Shown here: in pieces, positions 34,643 through 45,424 of the stretch
Layout: each line of letters opens with the position of its first letter
How positions within the stretch are numbered: the stretch's first letter is position 1
Source of the DNA: Colias croceus
Lineage: Eukaryota > Arthropoda > Insecta > Lepidoptera > Pieridae
Direction of reading: 5' to 3'
DNA length: 64,000 nt
Assembly: GCF_905220415.1 (NCBI RefSeq)
Contig: NC_059550.1
Coordinates: 2,234,501 to 2,298,500 of the forward strand
Notes under the pieces: model-generated
Database searches by the model: none
Told to the model about the DNA's origin: nothing
What the model saw: the letters and a program-made list of their open reading frames with translations, nothing else
Position numbers and translations under genes: made by a program

Positions 34643-37499
34643 CTAAATCTGTATTATCAAAATACTAGGGGCTTACGAACTAAAACCCACGAATTTTTCA
34701 GACAATTGGCATGCTCTAATTATGACTTAATTATACTTACAGAGACCTGGTTAAATGATAATATCAAAAGTAGGTAGTGAGCTTTTTGACGACCGTTATA
34801 TTGTATATCGAAGGGATAGGTGCGATTCCAGTTTCTCATCAAAAAAGGATGGAGGTGGGGTACTTATTGCTGTTTCCTCAAAATTTACATCGAGACGTAA
34901 GCCTGAATGGGAAACTCAGCTTGAAGATCTCTGGGTTATACTGGACTGGCCTTTGTCACAATCTGTTCGTCATATTGCAATATGTGCCGTCTATTTACCT
35001 CCTCCGGTGGATCGTTCGAAACTGGAGCATTTCTTAGATAATTGTAATAGGTTACTTGAATTGTCGTATGGTCACTTAATACTTGGAGACTTTAATCTGG
35101 GTCATATTAAATGGGACTTAGTTGGAACGAATGAATACATTGCTCCCAACCATTGTCAAATTTTAGTTGACTTCTTATTTCTAAACCATTTAAAGCAGCA
35201 CAACAATGTCCTTAACTCAACAAATAGAATTTTGGATTTAGTAATCTCTAATAACGTGCCCCTTTGCAGTGTCGTTGAGTCTGTGTCTCCACTGTGTAAC
35301 CTTGATAAGTATCATCCTCCTCTTGATATAGTAATAACTAATAAAATTGAAGCGAAACTCCCTTATAATAGGTTAGCTTGTAAATTCAATTTCTTTAAAG
35401 CAGGTTACGAGTCTATTAACAACGATCTTAGCAATTGTAATTGGAATGAACTGTTTAGCGACATTGATAGCGTAGACTCAATGTTAGATATTTTATATGC
35501 TAAGATTAGGAATACTATTCATAAATATGTGCCTAAAATTAAGCCCAAAAATAATAAATATCCTCCTTGGTTCAATAATAATCTTAAAAAAATGTTGAAG
35601 GAGAAGTTTAAACTAAGACAGCGTTATAGGAAGTACAACAATCCTAGAGATAAAATTGAACTGCATATAATAAGCACTAGGTGTTCTAAAACTGCAAATA
35701 ACTGCTATGATCTATATATTAGGTCTGTGGAAGATAAAATTCATTCTAACCCCAAGTACTTTTGGTCATATATTAAGTCCAAACGAGGTGGTAATGGGGC
35801 ATACCCACCTACTATGTCTCTAGGTGATGAAACCTCCTCGGATAGTGTTCGAGTATGCGAGCTTTTCTCCAATTATTTTGGATCTGTGTATTCGAAGAGG
35901 GGTCCCAATCCTGAAGAACAGCAGCCATCAACTATAATTTCCGATAATAACGACCTTCTTCTGACGTTACCGCATATTGAGTATGGGCCTCTTTTAAAAA
36001 AACTCAAGGCTATCGATGTTTATAAGGGCGCTGGACCGGATGGCATACATCCAAAGTTCATTGTTGCTTGCGCAGAAAATCTGGTTCAGCCTCTTTTAAA
36101 AATCTTTAACTGTTCATTGAGTTCTGGTTTCTTCCCTACAGTCTGGAAACTAGCTAAGGTCATACCTATACATAAGTCTGGTCCAAAAGAACTAATAAAT
36201 AATTATAGGCCCATATCAATTCTTTCCACCTTTGCCAAGGTATTTGAGTCGTTCATTTGTCCATCTCTCACTAACCATTTCAAACAATTTCTCTCTTTTC
36301 ATCAACATGGTTTTGTTCAGCATAGATCTACTATGACCAACTTGACAGAGTTTACCGAAACCATTACCCACGAGCTGGATTCGAATAAACAAATTGACAC
36401 TATTTACGCTGACTTTAGCAAAGCTTTTGACAGGGTTCCACATCACATCTTGCTGCAAAAATTATGTGGATATGGACTCTCACCGTTGTTTTTGAAGTGG
36501 ATAAATTCCTACCTAAGCGATCGTACATTCTTTGTCGCTATTAACGGGTTTGATGCTTCGCCACACAATGTTACCTCGGGAGTTCCTCAAGGTTCGCACC
36601 TTGGTCCTGTTCTTTTTAACTTCTTCGTTAATGACATTCCAGAAATATTAAAAAATTCTCGTTGTTTCATGTATGCTGATGACCTAAAGTTCTGTAGAGT
36701 TATTAATTGCTTTGAGGATGCTTTGAAACTACAACAAGACCTTGATAAGCTAGACTTATGGTGCTGTAGCAATGGTATGGAATTGAACACTGAAAAATGC
36801 TTTTTTATCCGCTTTGTTAGAAAATCTAAAATTATTCCTTTTAAATATCAGATAAACAATAAGGTAATCCAGGAGAATTCTGTCACTAAAGACTTGGGAG
36901 TGCTATTTGATACCAAGCTAACTTTTAATAATCACCTTGAATATGTTACGAATCGTGCTTCAAAGATGTTGGGTTTTATTATGAGAAACTCTAAAGGATT
37001 TCATAACATCAAAACTAAGATTATGTTATACAACAGTCTCGTACGTAGCATTCTTGAATACTGTTCGGTTGTCTGGAGACCACATTACGCGACTCACATT
37101 TTAAGACTTGAACGTATACAAAAGAAATTCTTATGGCACCTGAGTTTCTCTAGCAGGTTATCTCACAAAAGGATCACCTCTTACCAGAGGCGTTTGTCGC
37201 ATTTTCACATTATATCTCTGGAAAACCGTTTTATATTTTCGGATATTATTTTTGTCACCAAAATTTTCCAGAACAAAATTGATTGTCCACAACTATTAAA
37301 TAAATTTAATCTCAGAGTTCCTACTAGGTACCCGCGTAATAAAATTACACCTTTGGCTCCTCCTCTGCGTAGGACCGTATTTGGCCGAAATTCACCCATT
37401 TGTAGATTAAGTAAGTTGGTCAACGAGCATGCCAATTTTATTGATATTTTTCACGACAGCTGTAATAAAATCCGCAAGTATTTAAAGGAATTATCTTGA
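34643..37499 (+). pseudogene. LINE ORF2 endonuclease/reverse transcriptase, one frameshift
   Basis: The long open frame (34755-37499, 914 codons) has AP-endonuclease motifs: GDFN (residues 111-114), DLVIS (161-165) and a YHPPL motif (186-190) that carries the catalytic His. The reverse transcriptase follows with GPDG (427-430), FSKAFDRV (554-561), VPQGS (610-614), the catalytic YADD (640-643) and KDLGVLFD (712-719). The first endonuclease motifs lie upstream in a different frame: LYYQNTRGLRTK from 34649 and LTETWLND up to about 34760. That frame reaches TAG TGA at once, so one base was gained (or two lost) near 34755-34775. Everything after it is open, so the break is recent and the element may have been active not long ago. 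Clade: jockey/CR1 group by motif, not resolved further. Confidence 0.85.
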
Positions 37500-37704
37500 T
37501 TTTGTTTACTTTTTATTTATTTATTTTTTTTTGCTTTGTATACCACATAGTGACTTGACTCATTAATCATGTTGTGTTATCCTGTAAATGTTTGTCACAA
37601 TTGTCTTTTTTTTGTTATATTATGTACCCTAGCTCTAATTATTGTTGTGACTGATGTTGGATAACCTAAATAAATAAAATAAAAATAAAATAAATAAAAT
37701 CACC

Positions 37705-40700
37705 TCATACAATGTAATAACCCTTATAACCTGTGAATCACAAGAAATCATTTGAATTTCAAATATCTATTTCGACTCCCAAATGTATAGCTGTGAAAGT
37801 ATAACGTACCAACGACCAGGTACTTACGATTTTAGAAAGGTGGATACACACAAGTAGCATTTTAGGCAACAAGTATTTATTTTTTCTTAAGAAAAAAGAG
37901 TGTTATTGAAGTCAACTTCGACCGATGCACTTTGAATCTCATCATATCATATCATAACTTATTCATATACCTAGTAATGCCTAACGTAACAGGTTACATA
38001 ATAAGTAAACTGTAGAGATTGAAAAAAAAATTATTCGATTTATTTTTAATTAAATCTGGTGCTCAGTAAAATATATATTGAATCAAGACGAGCTAACATG
38101 GTATAGGTAAAGAAAATCTTAATTCAGAAAAGGTACATTCTTCTAAATTAATGTAGGTATATTAACATTATTATAAAAGTTCGTTTAAGCGTCGATTTAC
38201 CGTTCAAATGAAATTACTTCAACCTCTAATTGTACACGATAATCTAGTAATTTACTGGGAGCCATCCCGAAGATTCGTCCATAATCAAGTTACGGTGAAA
38301 ATCGGGCCGACTTTTATTCATAATGAAGTAAAACTGACCTGAAGCATTTTGCTAAATTGCTGTTATTAAGTTTGCTTGAACGGCATTTGATATTTTCGTG
38401 TCGCTATTCGTGGAGTAAATGTTTTTACATTTATGAGACCGACTTTTTGTTACGGACACGTGTAGGTATGCGCTTGTAATCTGTTGTGTTGTTTTTTAAT
38501 AAGAAAGTGTTATGTTTCTCTTACTTTTGAAAGATAATGTCGAGCATGTTTCTTCTTGTATTAAGAAAATCTTCATGGTAAAATGAATTTTTAATATTCT
38601 ATCTTATTAGGTAGAGACCTAGAGCCTTTTTAACGAGACTCTACTTGTAATCGGAGACTAGTTCCTCATCTTAACATAGTAAACGTTACCAATGGCATGT
38701 TTATTTATAGTAGAAGTAATAATGTAACTAATTGTTTTCTTTATTTCCAACACCGTAATAAGGCGTAATAATGCGGTCCGTCTTCGTACATCAACTAAGC
38801 GTAATTTGTAGACATAAGTCCTGATTCTGGAACACGTAAAACTGGCCAAATATTTGCGGGGTTTACCGCTGGGAGGGCACATATGTGAGCCATTTCTTAT
38901 GAGGTGCTAAGCATTTACAAAATACTGCTGTTGCTCTGGTAGGTATTATCTTTATACAGGGACCAAGAAGACAGGGACGTTTGCTTGACGTTTTATTGTA
39001 ATGATAGACTTGTTATAAAAAATAGAGATAATATCCGAGTCGAGGTTACGATAATATGGTAAAATTTGATTTCTTTGTGGAAACAAAACGGAAATAACAA
39101 CAGCTAGGTGTTAGACCGCTATGGCCATTTTATTTTAAAACTTTTTCTTCAATGTTCATCAACATAAAAATTATAATCATCAGCAAAACATAAACATTTC
39201 CAAGTAAAAGCCCTATTTTACGCTAATGACTTAATATCAGTCATATCCGATATAATTCCACCTTTTCGGTCCATTTTACTAAAGAGCTACTATTTCCGAT
39301 AACATTTCTACAAAGGCCTAGAATTAAACCGTTAAGCTTTGTTAATACGTAGTCAATTATAAATGCAGGGGCCGTTCTTTTAGTTTCACGTATTTTCAGT
39401 ATATGACTTGTGCGTGAAATTCAATGATATAAAGATGCTAGAAGAGATCATATTTTTCATTGTTTTGAGTCACAAAAACAGTTTGTGGTTGGGATATAGG
39501 TACATAAAATGCTTCCCGTTAAAACATCCCTACCTATCAATTATTATCATTCCATAATCCTACTTGGAAAATATTGAAGTATTTCCTTGTCACCTACCAA
39601 TTGTTTCCTCAATAAGGGGATTTTTATATCATGTCAATTTTACTACAACACGTTCATAGATTAAATTTGACTTGAACAATCCTATTAATATAACATTATA
39701 AACGCGAAAGATTGCGAGAATGTCTTTCACTTGAAATACACTGAAACGATTTTGTTCGTACATGGCTGATGTAACCAGAATAACACATAAGCTATTTGAA
39801 TACTAAATAAAATAATATTATGAATAATATTTAGATGCAGCCGAAGATACAGACATAAAAACGTTAATTATTGCGAACAAAATACTTACTGTAATTAAAG
39901 AACGCTCGCAAAACGCTTTCCGCTGCAATCGTGTATGACAAGACCAATGTGTACCTTCTAGATCTATATCCTCCGTATATAAAATTGTTGCTTTATATTG
40001 AATACAGGTGGCGTGTAAAACGCTCAAAATGGCCGATCCCGGCTTTAATGTACAGTCGACACGACAATACGTTCAGGGCTGACTCACTGAATGTTTGTAC
40101 AATTACACGGAAAAGTGTAGTTAGAGATTTTTATTTAGATAGCAATATAAATGAATACCTGAAATGTATTTATTGTTACGTGGACGTAAACAAATGGATA
40201 TAATATTTTAATTTACGTGGTAGTGCTAAAATTGTATAATGTATAGTGGAAATTGAACTCGTGTAGACCTCTTGAATATAGTATAGGCCATTGGGAGGCA
40301 TGTAGGCGTAAGTAGCTTAAAATGTAACCTATTTCGGTTATTTTTATTGGTAGAAATACAATTAAATAATTTTCCTTTAAATTTTCCCTACAACTGAACA
40401 ATATAAAAGCAGAAAAAGATATTTTAAAAATCAAATCCCCACAATTTGCAAAAAATGAAGCTCGTAATAAAGGAGTCAAGACTGATGTTACCACTTAGCC
40501 TTAAACTCTCGTTAAACGTTCAAAGTTGCTCTCGTAAAAATCAACTAACCGTAAAAGAAATTATAAGGGTACTAAAAGGCAAAAAATATTTATGACGTCA
40601 TCATGCCTTACCTTCTGGACAAAGAGGTCCCATATATTAGCGTCTGACCTTCCTATTACTCTACGGTACTCTCAACCGTGACCTATAAAAAGTCTATTAC

Positions 40701-43146
40701 ATTTTTCTTAAAGAGATAAATTGAACAGTGGACATGTCAATTGCTTACGTGAAACTTTTAGCGCCTTTTAAAAATGTATTAGCAAATATGGCTGTATTCT
40801 TTTTTACGATAAGATCATGTTTATATTGGAATAATGTGTTAATAATTTTTATTTTATTAAGCTGATAATTATCATATTTTACAACGAATATTTAATAAGA
40901 TAACTGTAGTTATGTTCAGAACGTTATATTCAGAAAATTGTTTCGTAGGATATATTATGCGTATATATTATGCTCTGTTTTAATGGTTCTATCGAATTTT
41001 AAAAACATAAATAACATTCAACAAGTATTAATAAAAGTAACATCATTTGGTTTTTTTTTATCAATTATTGCTATAAACTTCTAGAATTAAACAAAACACA
41101 AAAAGCTTCCTAAGAAGCTCATGAATAGACAAACTATGTACTTAGTACATTCCTAATATAACGTTTATTTGAAATATCTTACCTACAATTTCCTAAATAT
41201 AACATTTGTACATACAAAATTACTAACTTCATTTCTAATGTACCTGTGTTGAAACAGCAGGCGTAAAAGTTAACCGAGGTAGAAAATAGGTAACCTTTGA
41301 CCCATCTTTGAACGCGTCTAAAAATGCTTCATTAACAATACAGAAAGCGGTCAAATACTGACATATTGCACGTAAAAAAGTAGCTATAGTGACCCTAACA
41401 AATGAAAGGAATAAATCAAAAAGCCGTGCCAACCCTCATGTTTATGTTTCACGCAATACGTGGCTACTTCCATATTTTTATAATATTATAATAGCGCCAT
41501 TTTTCATTTATAATTTACTTCCTTACAACTTTTATAAGAGGTTATTTAAAAATTTTAATTGCGCGTACTTAAAAGCTGTGATTAAGTTTTTTGTATAAAT
41601 TGAAATTGCTGAATTTTAATGTCTAAAACACTAGATTATTGTTCTTTATAAAGTGTATTGTTGTTGCTTAATGGAAATTCGCGGGAACAATATTTAAAAT
41701 GAACACTTTTATGCACTTTTACAATTTATGGGAGTTCATTTAACACTTGTAAAATATTTACGACTGGTGTGAATTTACCATGATCACGTACACAGTTGTA
41801 AATTGTATAGGTGAGAGTTATCGTAAATTTACTAATGTTGTTAAACAAAAACATTCATTTTTCAGAATAAATACCAATTTTTATAATTAATTATGTTAAT
41901 ATCTCAAGATAATAATTAATTAATCTAGCTGTGCGCCACGGGTTTGCCTGTAGACTGTGGTAAAGTGTCTAAGATGAATAAGGTAATAACTACCAACTTT
42001 CGTGGCATAACACTTTGCTAAAGATCATAACTTGAGCAAATGCATGATTATAAAGAACATACATACAAATATTAAGATAGATGGATACATTATTGCTATT
42101 ATAACATTTATATAATAACTAGCTTACCGCCCGCGGCTTCGCCCGCTTTGTCTAAAACCTAATAAATTATATACTAAAACCGTATCAAAATCCGTTCCGT
42201 AATTGTTTTAAAGATTTAAGCATACAAAGGGACATAGGGATAGAGAAAGCGACTTTGTTTTATACTATGTAGTGATATGTATTTTCAATTAAAGTTACAT
42301 AACAGGTAAACGAAATGACCAAAATTAAAGCACAGGTAATCAATTACGGTGCGCAGCTGCGTTTGACAATCTCATTTATGAAAAAACTAATAACATATAG
42401 AAAAATGTATGTTATTTATTTTATTTATAAAATGTATGTGGACTATAAACGTGCAAAGTCAATAATTGATGGTTCAGCCTCCTAGTTATAATTTTTTGAC
42501 AGAATTAATACAAGGGCTTTTCCGGCTCTTGTATATAGAAGATTTTGCCTTTACAACCATCAGGAGGGACCAGTGATCTAATGGAGGGAAAATCTTAATA
42601 GAATTAACGATTTAGGTCTGAGTTTGATTGTAAGGATTAATAAATGCACAATGAAATATTGTTTAGAATGAAAAGGAGCAAATTTACAGTCAACTCAGTT
42701 TAGAGATATGTAGAAATTTCATAACTGTATTTAAATACCTTAATTTAACTTATAACAGAGCTCCTTACTATTTTAAAACTAAGAATAGGTATACGGAAAA
42801 TAATCAAACAAAAATCACCTAATAAGTAAGATACCTACTTATCCTTCAGCAACTAAGTAATAAGACTAAGATAAGACTATAGTAAATCCTAGATTAAACG
42901 TATTAAATATTAACGAAAAATGCCACACTACAATGAAAGCCACACACGTGTTGAGATATCACATTGAGATAAATACGTCCAACGAAATAGTACGGTCATA
43001 AATGTTTAATTCGCTAGGGTTTATATCGACTGAGCGTAGAGATAAACGAATCTATAATTTAGCCGTTTTTATCTCCTTAACGAGACACAGGATTGACGGC
43101 TAGACGTTACCTTTATCATATATTATTGTGTCAAAAGTCGGCAGAC
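37705..43146. other. Non-coding stretch with Helitron remnants
   Basis: No gene was recognised. Decayed Helitron pieces occur at about 39680-39800 (TATTAATATAACATTATAAA start) and 41926-42085 (CTAGCTGTGCGCCACGGG), plus the intact copy at 42119-42275. Open frames near 38.66-38.88, 39.93-40.49 and 41.24-41.60 kb overlap one another on both strands and lack known domains. Confidence 0.45.
42119..42275 (-). mobile_element. Non-autonomous Helitron, internally deleted
   Basis: On the minus strand it starts TCACTACATAGTATAAAAC at 42275 and ends CTAG at 42122-42119, with hairpin GCGGGCGAAGCCGCGGGC. It matches 14964-15159 but lacks about 40 bp in the middle. Confidence 0.75.
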
Positions 43147-43464
43147 TAATGCCCGGTTCCTATATTTGAAAAACGATCCGTTTTAGTTACGAATAGTAGT
43201 ATAATTAACCAAGCGTAAGCGAAAATCGTTCCTATAAAAAACGTCTCGTCAAGCAACTTACCGACGGCTTCCTACTGACGGATGGGAGGGTTACTATTAA
43301 CGAACGGTAAGCATATTGTATGGAGAAGACAGTTTATCGCGTTCCTATAAATATTTTTAACGTCATTATGCTGTCAAAGTTACTATTCGTATAGCATTTT
43401 GTTTACCCGTCGATTTCGGGCGGTTAAATTCTTACTATTTCATTGTTTTCGCTTCAATATCGAA

Positions 43465-43850
43465 ATGTGGAGTTCAGATAGTGATAGAGAAGTGTTTAAT
43501 ATTATATCGAATTTCGGAAGAAGATAGTGGGCGTGAAAGAGTATATATTATAGAGAAGGAGTGGATTTTTTTGCGACCCTGGATTCTCATGAATTTCAAT
43601 TGAGATTTCGACTTGATAAAGAATCTGTTGAACAATTACTTCTTGAAATTTATCCAGACGTACGAATAAAAGGAGCCAGGTTAGTTTAATGGAGGCATTA
43701 ATATTATACCAAACACGTCTAACCTTATTACATACCTAATTTATGTTGTCATTTCAGGAATCATTGGGTATCTCCATAACATCAATTACTGTTGACGCTG
43801 AGGTTCTATGCTTTAGGCACAATATCGATATCAGTGGCAGACCTATTTCC
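43465..43850 (+). pseudogene. Harbinger transposase N-terminal fragment
   Basis: The ATG at 43465 opens MWSSDSDREVFNII. After a frame break, the segment DFFATLDSHEFQLRFRLDKE then SVEQLLLEIYPDVRIKGAR follows. This matches the typical HARBI1-type N-terminus: an RFR-x-x-K-E-x-V stretch before the helix-turn-helix. A donor (GTTAGT at 43680) and acceptor (TTTCAG ending at 43757) bound a 78-bp intron. After it comes ITVDAEVLCFRH, comparable to the family's QVL-x-ALR-x-YAT block. The catalytic DDE region is absent, replaced by a Helitron end and AT-rich sequence. It cannot encode a working transposase. Confidence 0.65.
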
Positions 43851-43859
43851 CTTGGTCAC

Positions 43860-43988
43860 GGCATCACGCGTGAACGGGTGGACCGATTTCGATATTATTT
43901 TTTTATAATATTCCTTGAAGTACGAGGATGGTTATTATGGAAAGAAAACATAAACATGTACCAAGGGCGAAGCCGGGGCGGACCACTA
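43860..43988 (+). mobile_element. Helitron 3' end nested in the Harbinger element
   Basis: CCTTGAAGTACGAGGATGG, AGGGCGAAGCCGGGGCGGAC and a CTAG at 43985-43988 before a T match the 4469 and 7117 copies. The 5' part is diverged or missing, so its junction with the transposase sequence is approximate. Confidence 0.6.
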
Positions 43989-44400
43989 GTATATATATAT
44001 TATATGTCTATGTTTGCAATGTAGAAATCAATTTTTTAAACATAGTATTGTAAATAATAAAAAATAAATTAAAGTATATAATAAAATGGAATAAAAGTTT
44101 TATTTCTTTATTACAGTTTAATTTTACATAATAATATGTAACTACATAATATATGCCAAAGAACTGTCCTGTGATTCTTACGCGACAACCCTCCATCGAT
44201 TATCATCTTCTATATTATATTCCTTAACGCTGTAATAGGCTCTCTGAATTAAATACATTTTTTACATAAGATTTACATTTAGCACTAACAAATTCTTTTT
44301 CTACCGTATGTCTAGATATATTGCTTAATAATATACAAAAATTAATTAGTTATTGTGTGTTCAGTATTTCAATTATTTCTTCATAATATTTGTCCATCAT

Positions 44401-44537
44401 CCTTATTATGTTTGAATTTTTTGGCTGAAAATAAAAAGTTTTCCTGGTATTTGACCACTTTTTGCATTAAATGTGTTGGTCAACGAAGACCAACATTCAT
44501 CCTTTAATTTATTCGTAGAAGCATTAGTCTCCTTACT
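44401..44537 (-). pseudogene. Harbinger Myb/SANT-like protein fragment
   Basis: The minus strand codes SKETNASTNKLKDECWSS then LTNTFNAKSGQIP. This matches the second helix region of Myb/SANT-like (Zeste/MADF-type) DNA-binding proteins, which usually read ENK-x-T-x-A-x-T-N-K-x-K-x-E-x-W. Such proteins accompany PIF/Harbinger transposases and help them bind element ends. A further scrap, KKFKHNKDG in a different frame, follows. The start region just upstream (ATGAGTAAAGACGAGG) hits a stop, so the gene is broken. Confidence 0.6.
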
Positions 44538-45351
44538 GGTTATAATTGAGCAACCTCGTCTTTACTCATAGCCTTCTTCGATTTCTGTAACAGAAATACC
44601 TATGTTTAACTTAAGAGTGTCCGAAGCAAAAAGTAAGCGGCAGACGATTTTAAAGAAGAAATATAAAGGCGTACCTACTTACCGGCGTAATACCTATCCA
44701 TATTTAATAAATATATAAACAGTCGTCGTTGTATTGTTATTCTTTAATTATAAAACTTGACAATGAATCGTCAATCAACAATGAATGACAATAGGTAATT
44801 TGACAACTGACAAGCAATGCACGCGTGCGCGAGAAAAACGTTCCGTTTTTGCTTTCTGTGTAACGCATTAGGTTGTTTAGAAGGAAAATTATCACGCAGA
44901 TGTCTACAAATATATAGTTCTTTAGTATTCGTTCTTTATTAATAAGAAACTTTATTCTTAAAGTTTATAATTCGGCTGTATATTTAACTTATTTTGTCCT
45001 GAATTTTGTGTTATTTTAATTTCAATTTGGCTTATAACGAAACGCACATCTGTGAGTGAAGAGGGCTCGGTATTTTTATGACCAACGGATGTCCGTCGAT
45101 AGCACGTCAAGAAATAAAATTGTGGAACGGTATTAACGACTCGTAGTTAGTTCTAGAAAAACGGATAGTAGCTTTGATACTATGACGATCCGTTGAATAT
45201 AGGAACCGGGCATAAGTGACGAAGATATTTAACCTACAACGCCTCTTTCGTACCTTAGTACTTGTGTTTGATATACGCAATGTGTTGATATTTTTCGTGA
45301 ACCGTTGTAGGTGAAAGTGTGACATTCTGGGTCACACTTTGGAAAAGAAAA

Positions 45352-45424
45352 ACATCGGAGGCGGGATTCGAACCCACGACTCCATAACAAGGTGACTTAG
45401 ACTGCTAGTCTACCCATGCTTCCA
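45352..45424 (-). repeat. tRNA-like SINE fragment
   Basis: The minus strand contains a T-arm, GTGGGTTCGAATCCCGC (45378-45362), with a perfect RNA polymerase III B box, GGTTCGAATCC. About 40 nt upstream is a TAGACTAGCAGTCTA stem-loop and a weak A-box-like TGGGTAGACTAG. The acceptor halves do not pair, so it is not a functional tRNA gene; a tRNA-derived SINE or tRNA pseudogene is more likely. It lies 140 bp beyond the Harbinger element. No A-rich tail was identified. Confidence 0.5.

Larger units (their letters stand above)
33756..37695 (+). mobile_element. Nearly full-length non-LTR retrotransposon (jockey/CR1-like)
   Basis: A 3.9-kb LINE encodes an ORF1 protein (33844-34566) and an ORF2 endonuclease/reverse transcriptase (34643-37499). 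It ends in an A-rich AAATAAAATAAAAATAAAAT tail rather than pure poly(A). A 9-bp duplication, AAAATCACC, flanks it (33747-33755 and 37696-37704); it is A-rich, so part of the match could be chance. The 5' end lies within ORF1's frame with no long 5' UTR, so the copy is probably slightly truncated. It sits 3 bp beyond the 33132-33744 inverted repeat. There is no RNase H domain after the reverse transcriptase. Confidence 0.8.
43150..45212. mobile_element. PIF/Harbinger DNA transposon, degraded
   Basis: Both ends read TGCCCGGTTCCTATATT inwards (17 bp identical) and are flanked by TAA at 43147-43149 and 45213-45215, the 3-bp target duplication of PIF/Harbinger elements. Subterminal ACGGAT/ATCCGT motifs repeat at both ends. 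It carries the remains of the two genes such elements need: a transposase start on the plus strand (43465-43850) and a Myb/SANT-like protein on the minus strand (44401-44537). A Helitron 3' end (43860-43988) sits inside the transposase region, and most of the DDE domain is missing. The 2.06-kb length is below that of autonomous relatives. Confidence 0.8.

Noticed and set aside
34777..37435. Open frames inside the LINE in other frames (34777, 36216, 36587, 37205)
   Set aside because: Shadows of the reverse transcriptase reading frame.
41235..41432. 65-codon minus-strand frame
   Set aside because: Hydrophobic, without domain matches I can name or clear splice sites.
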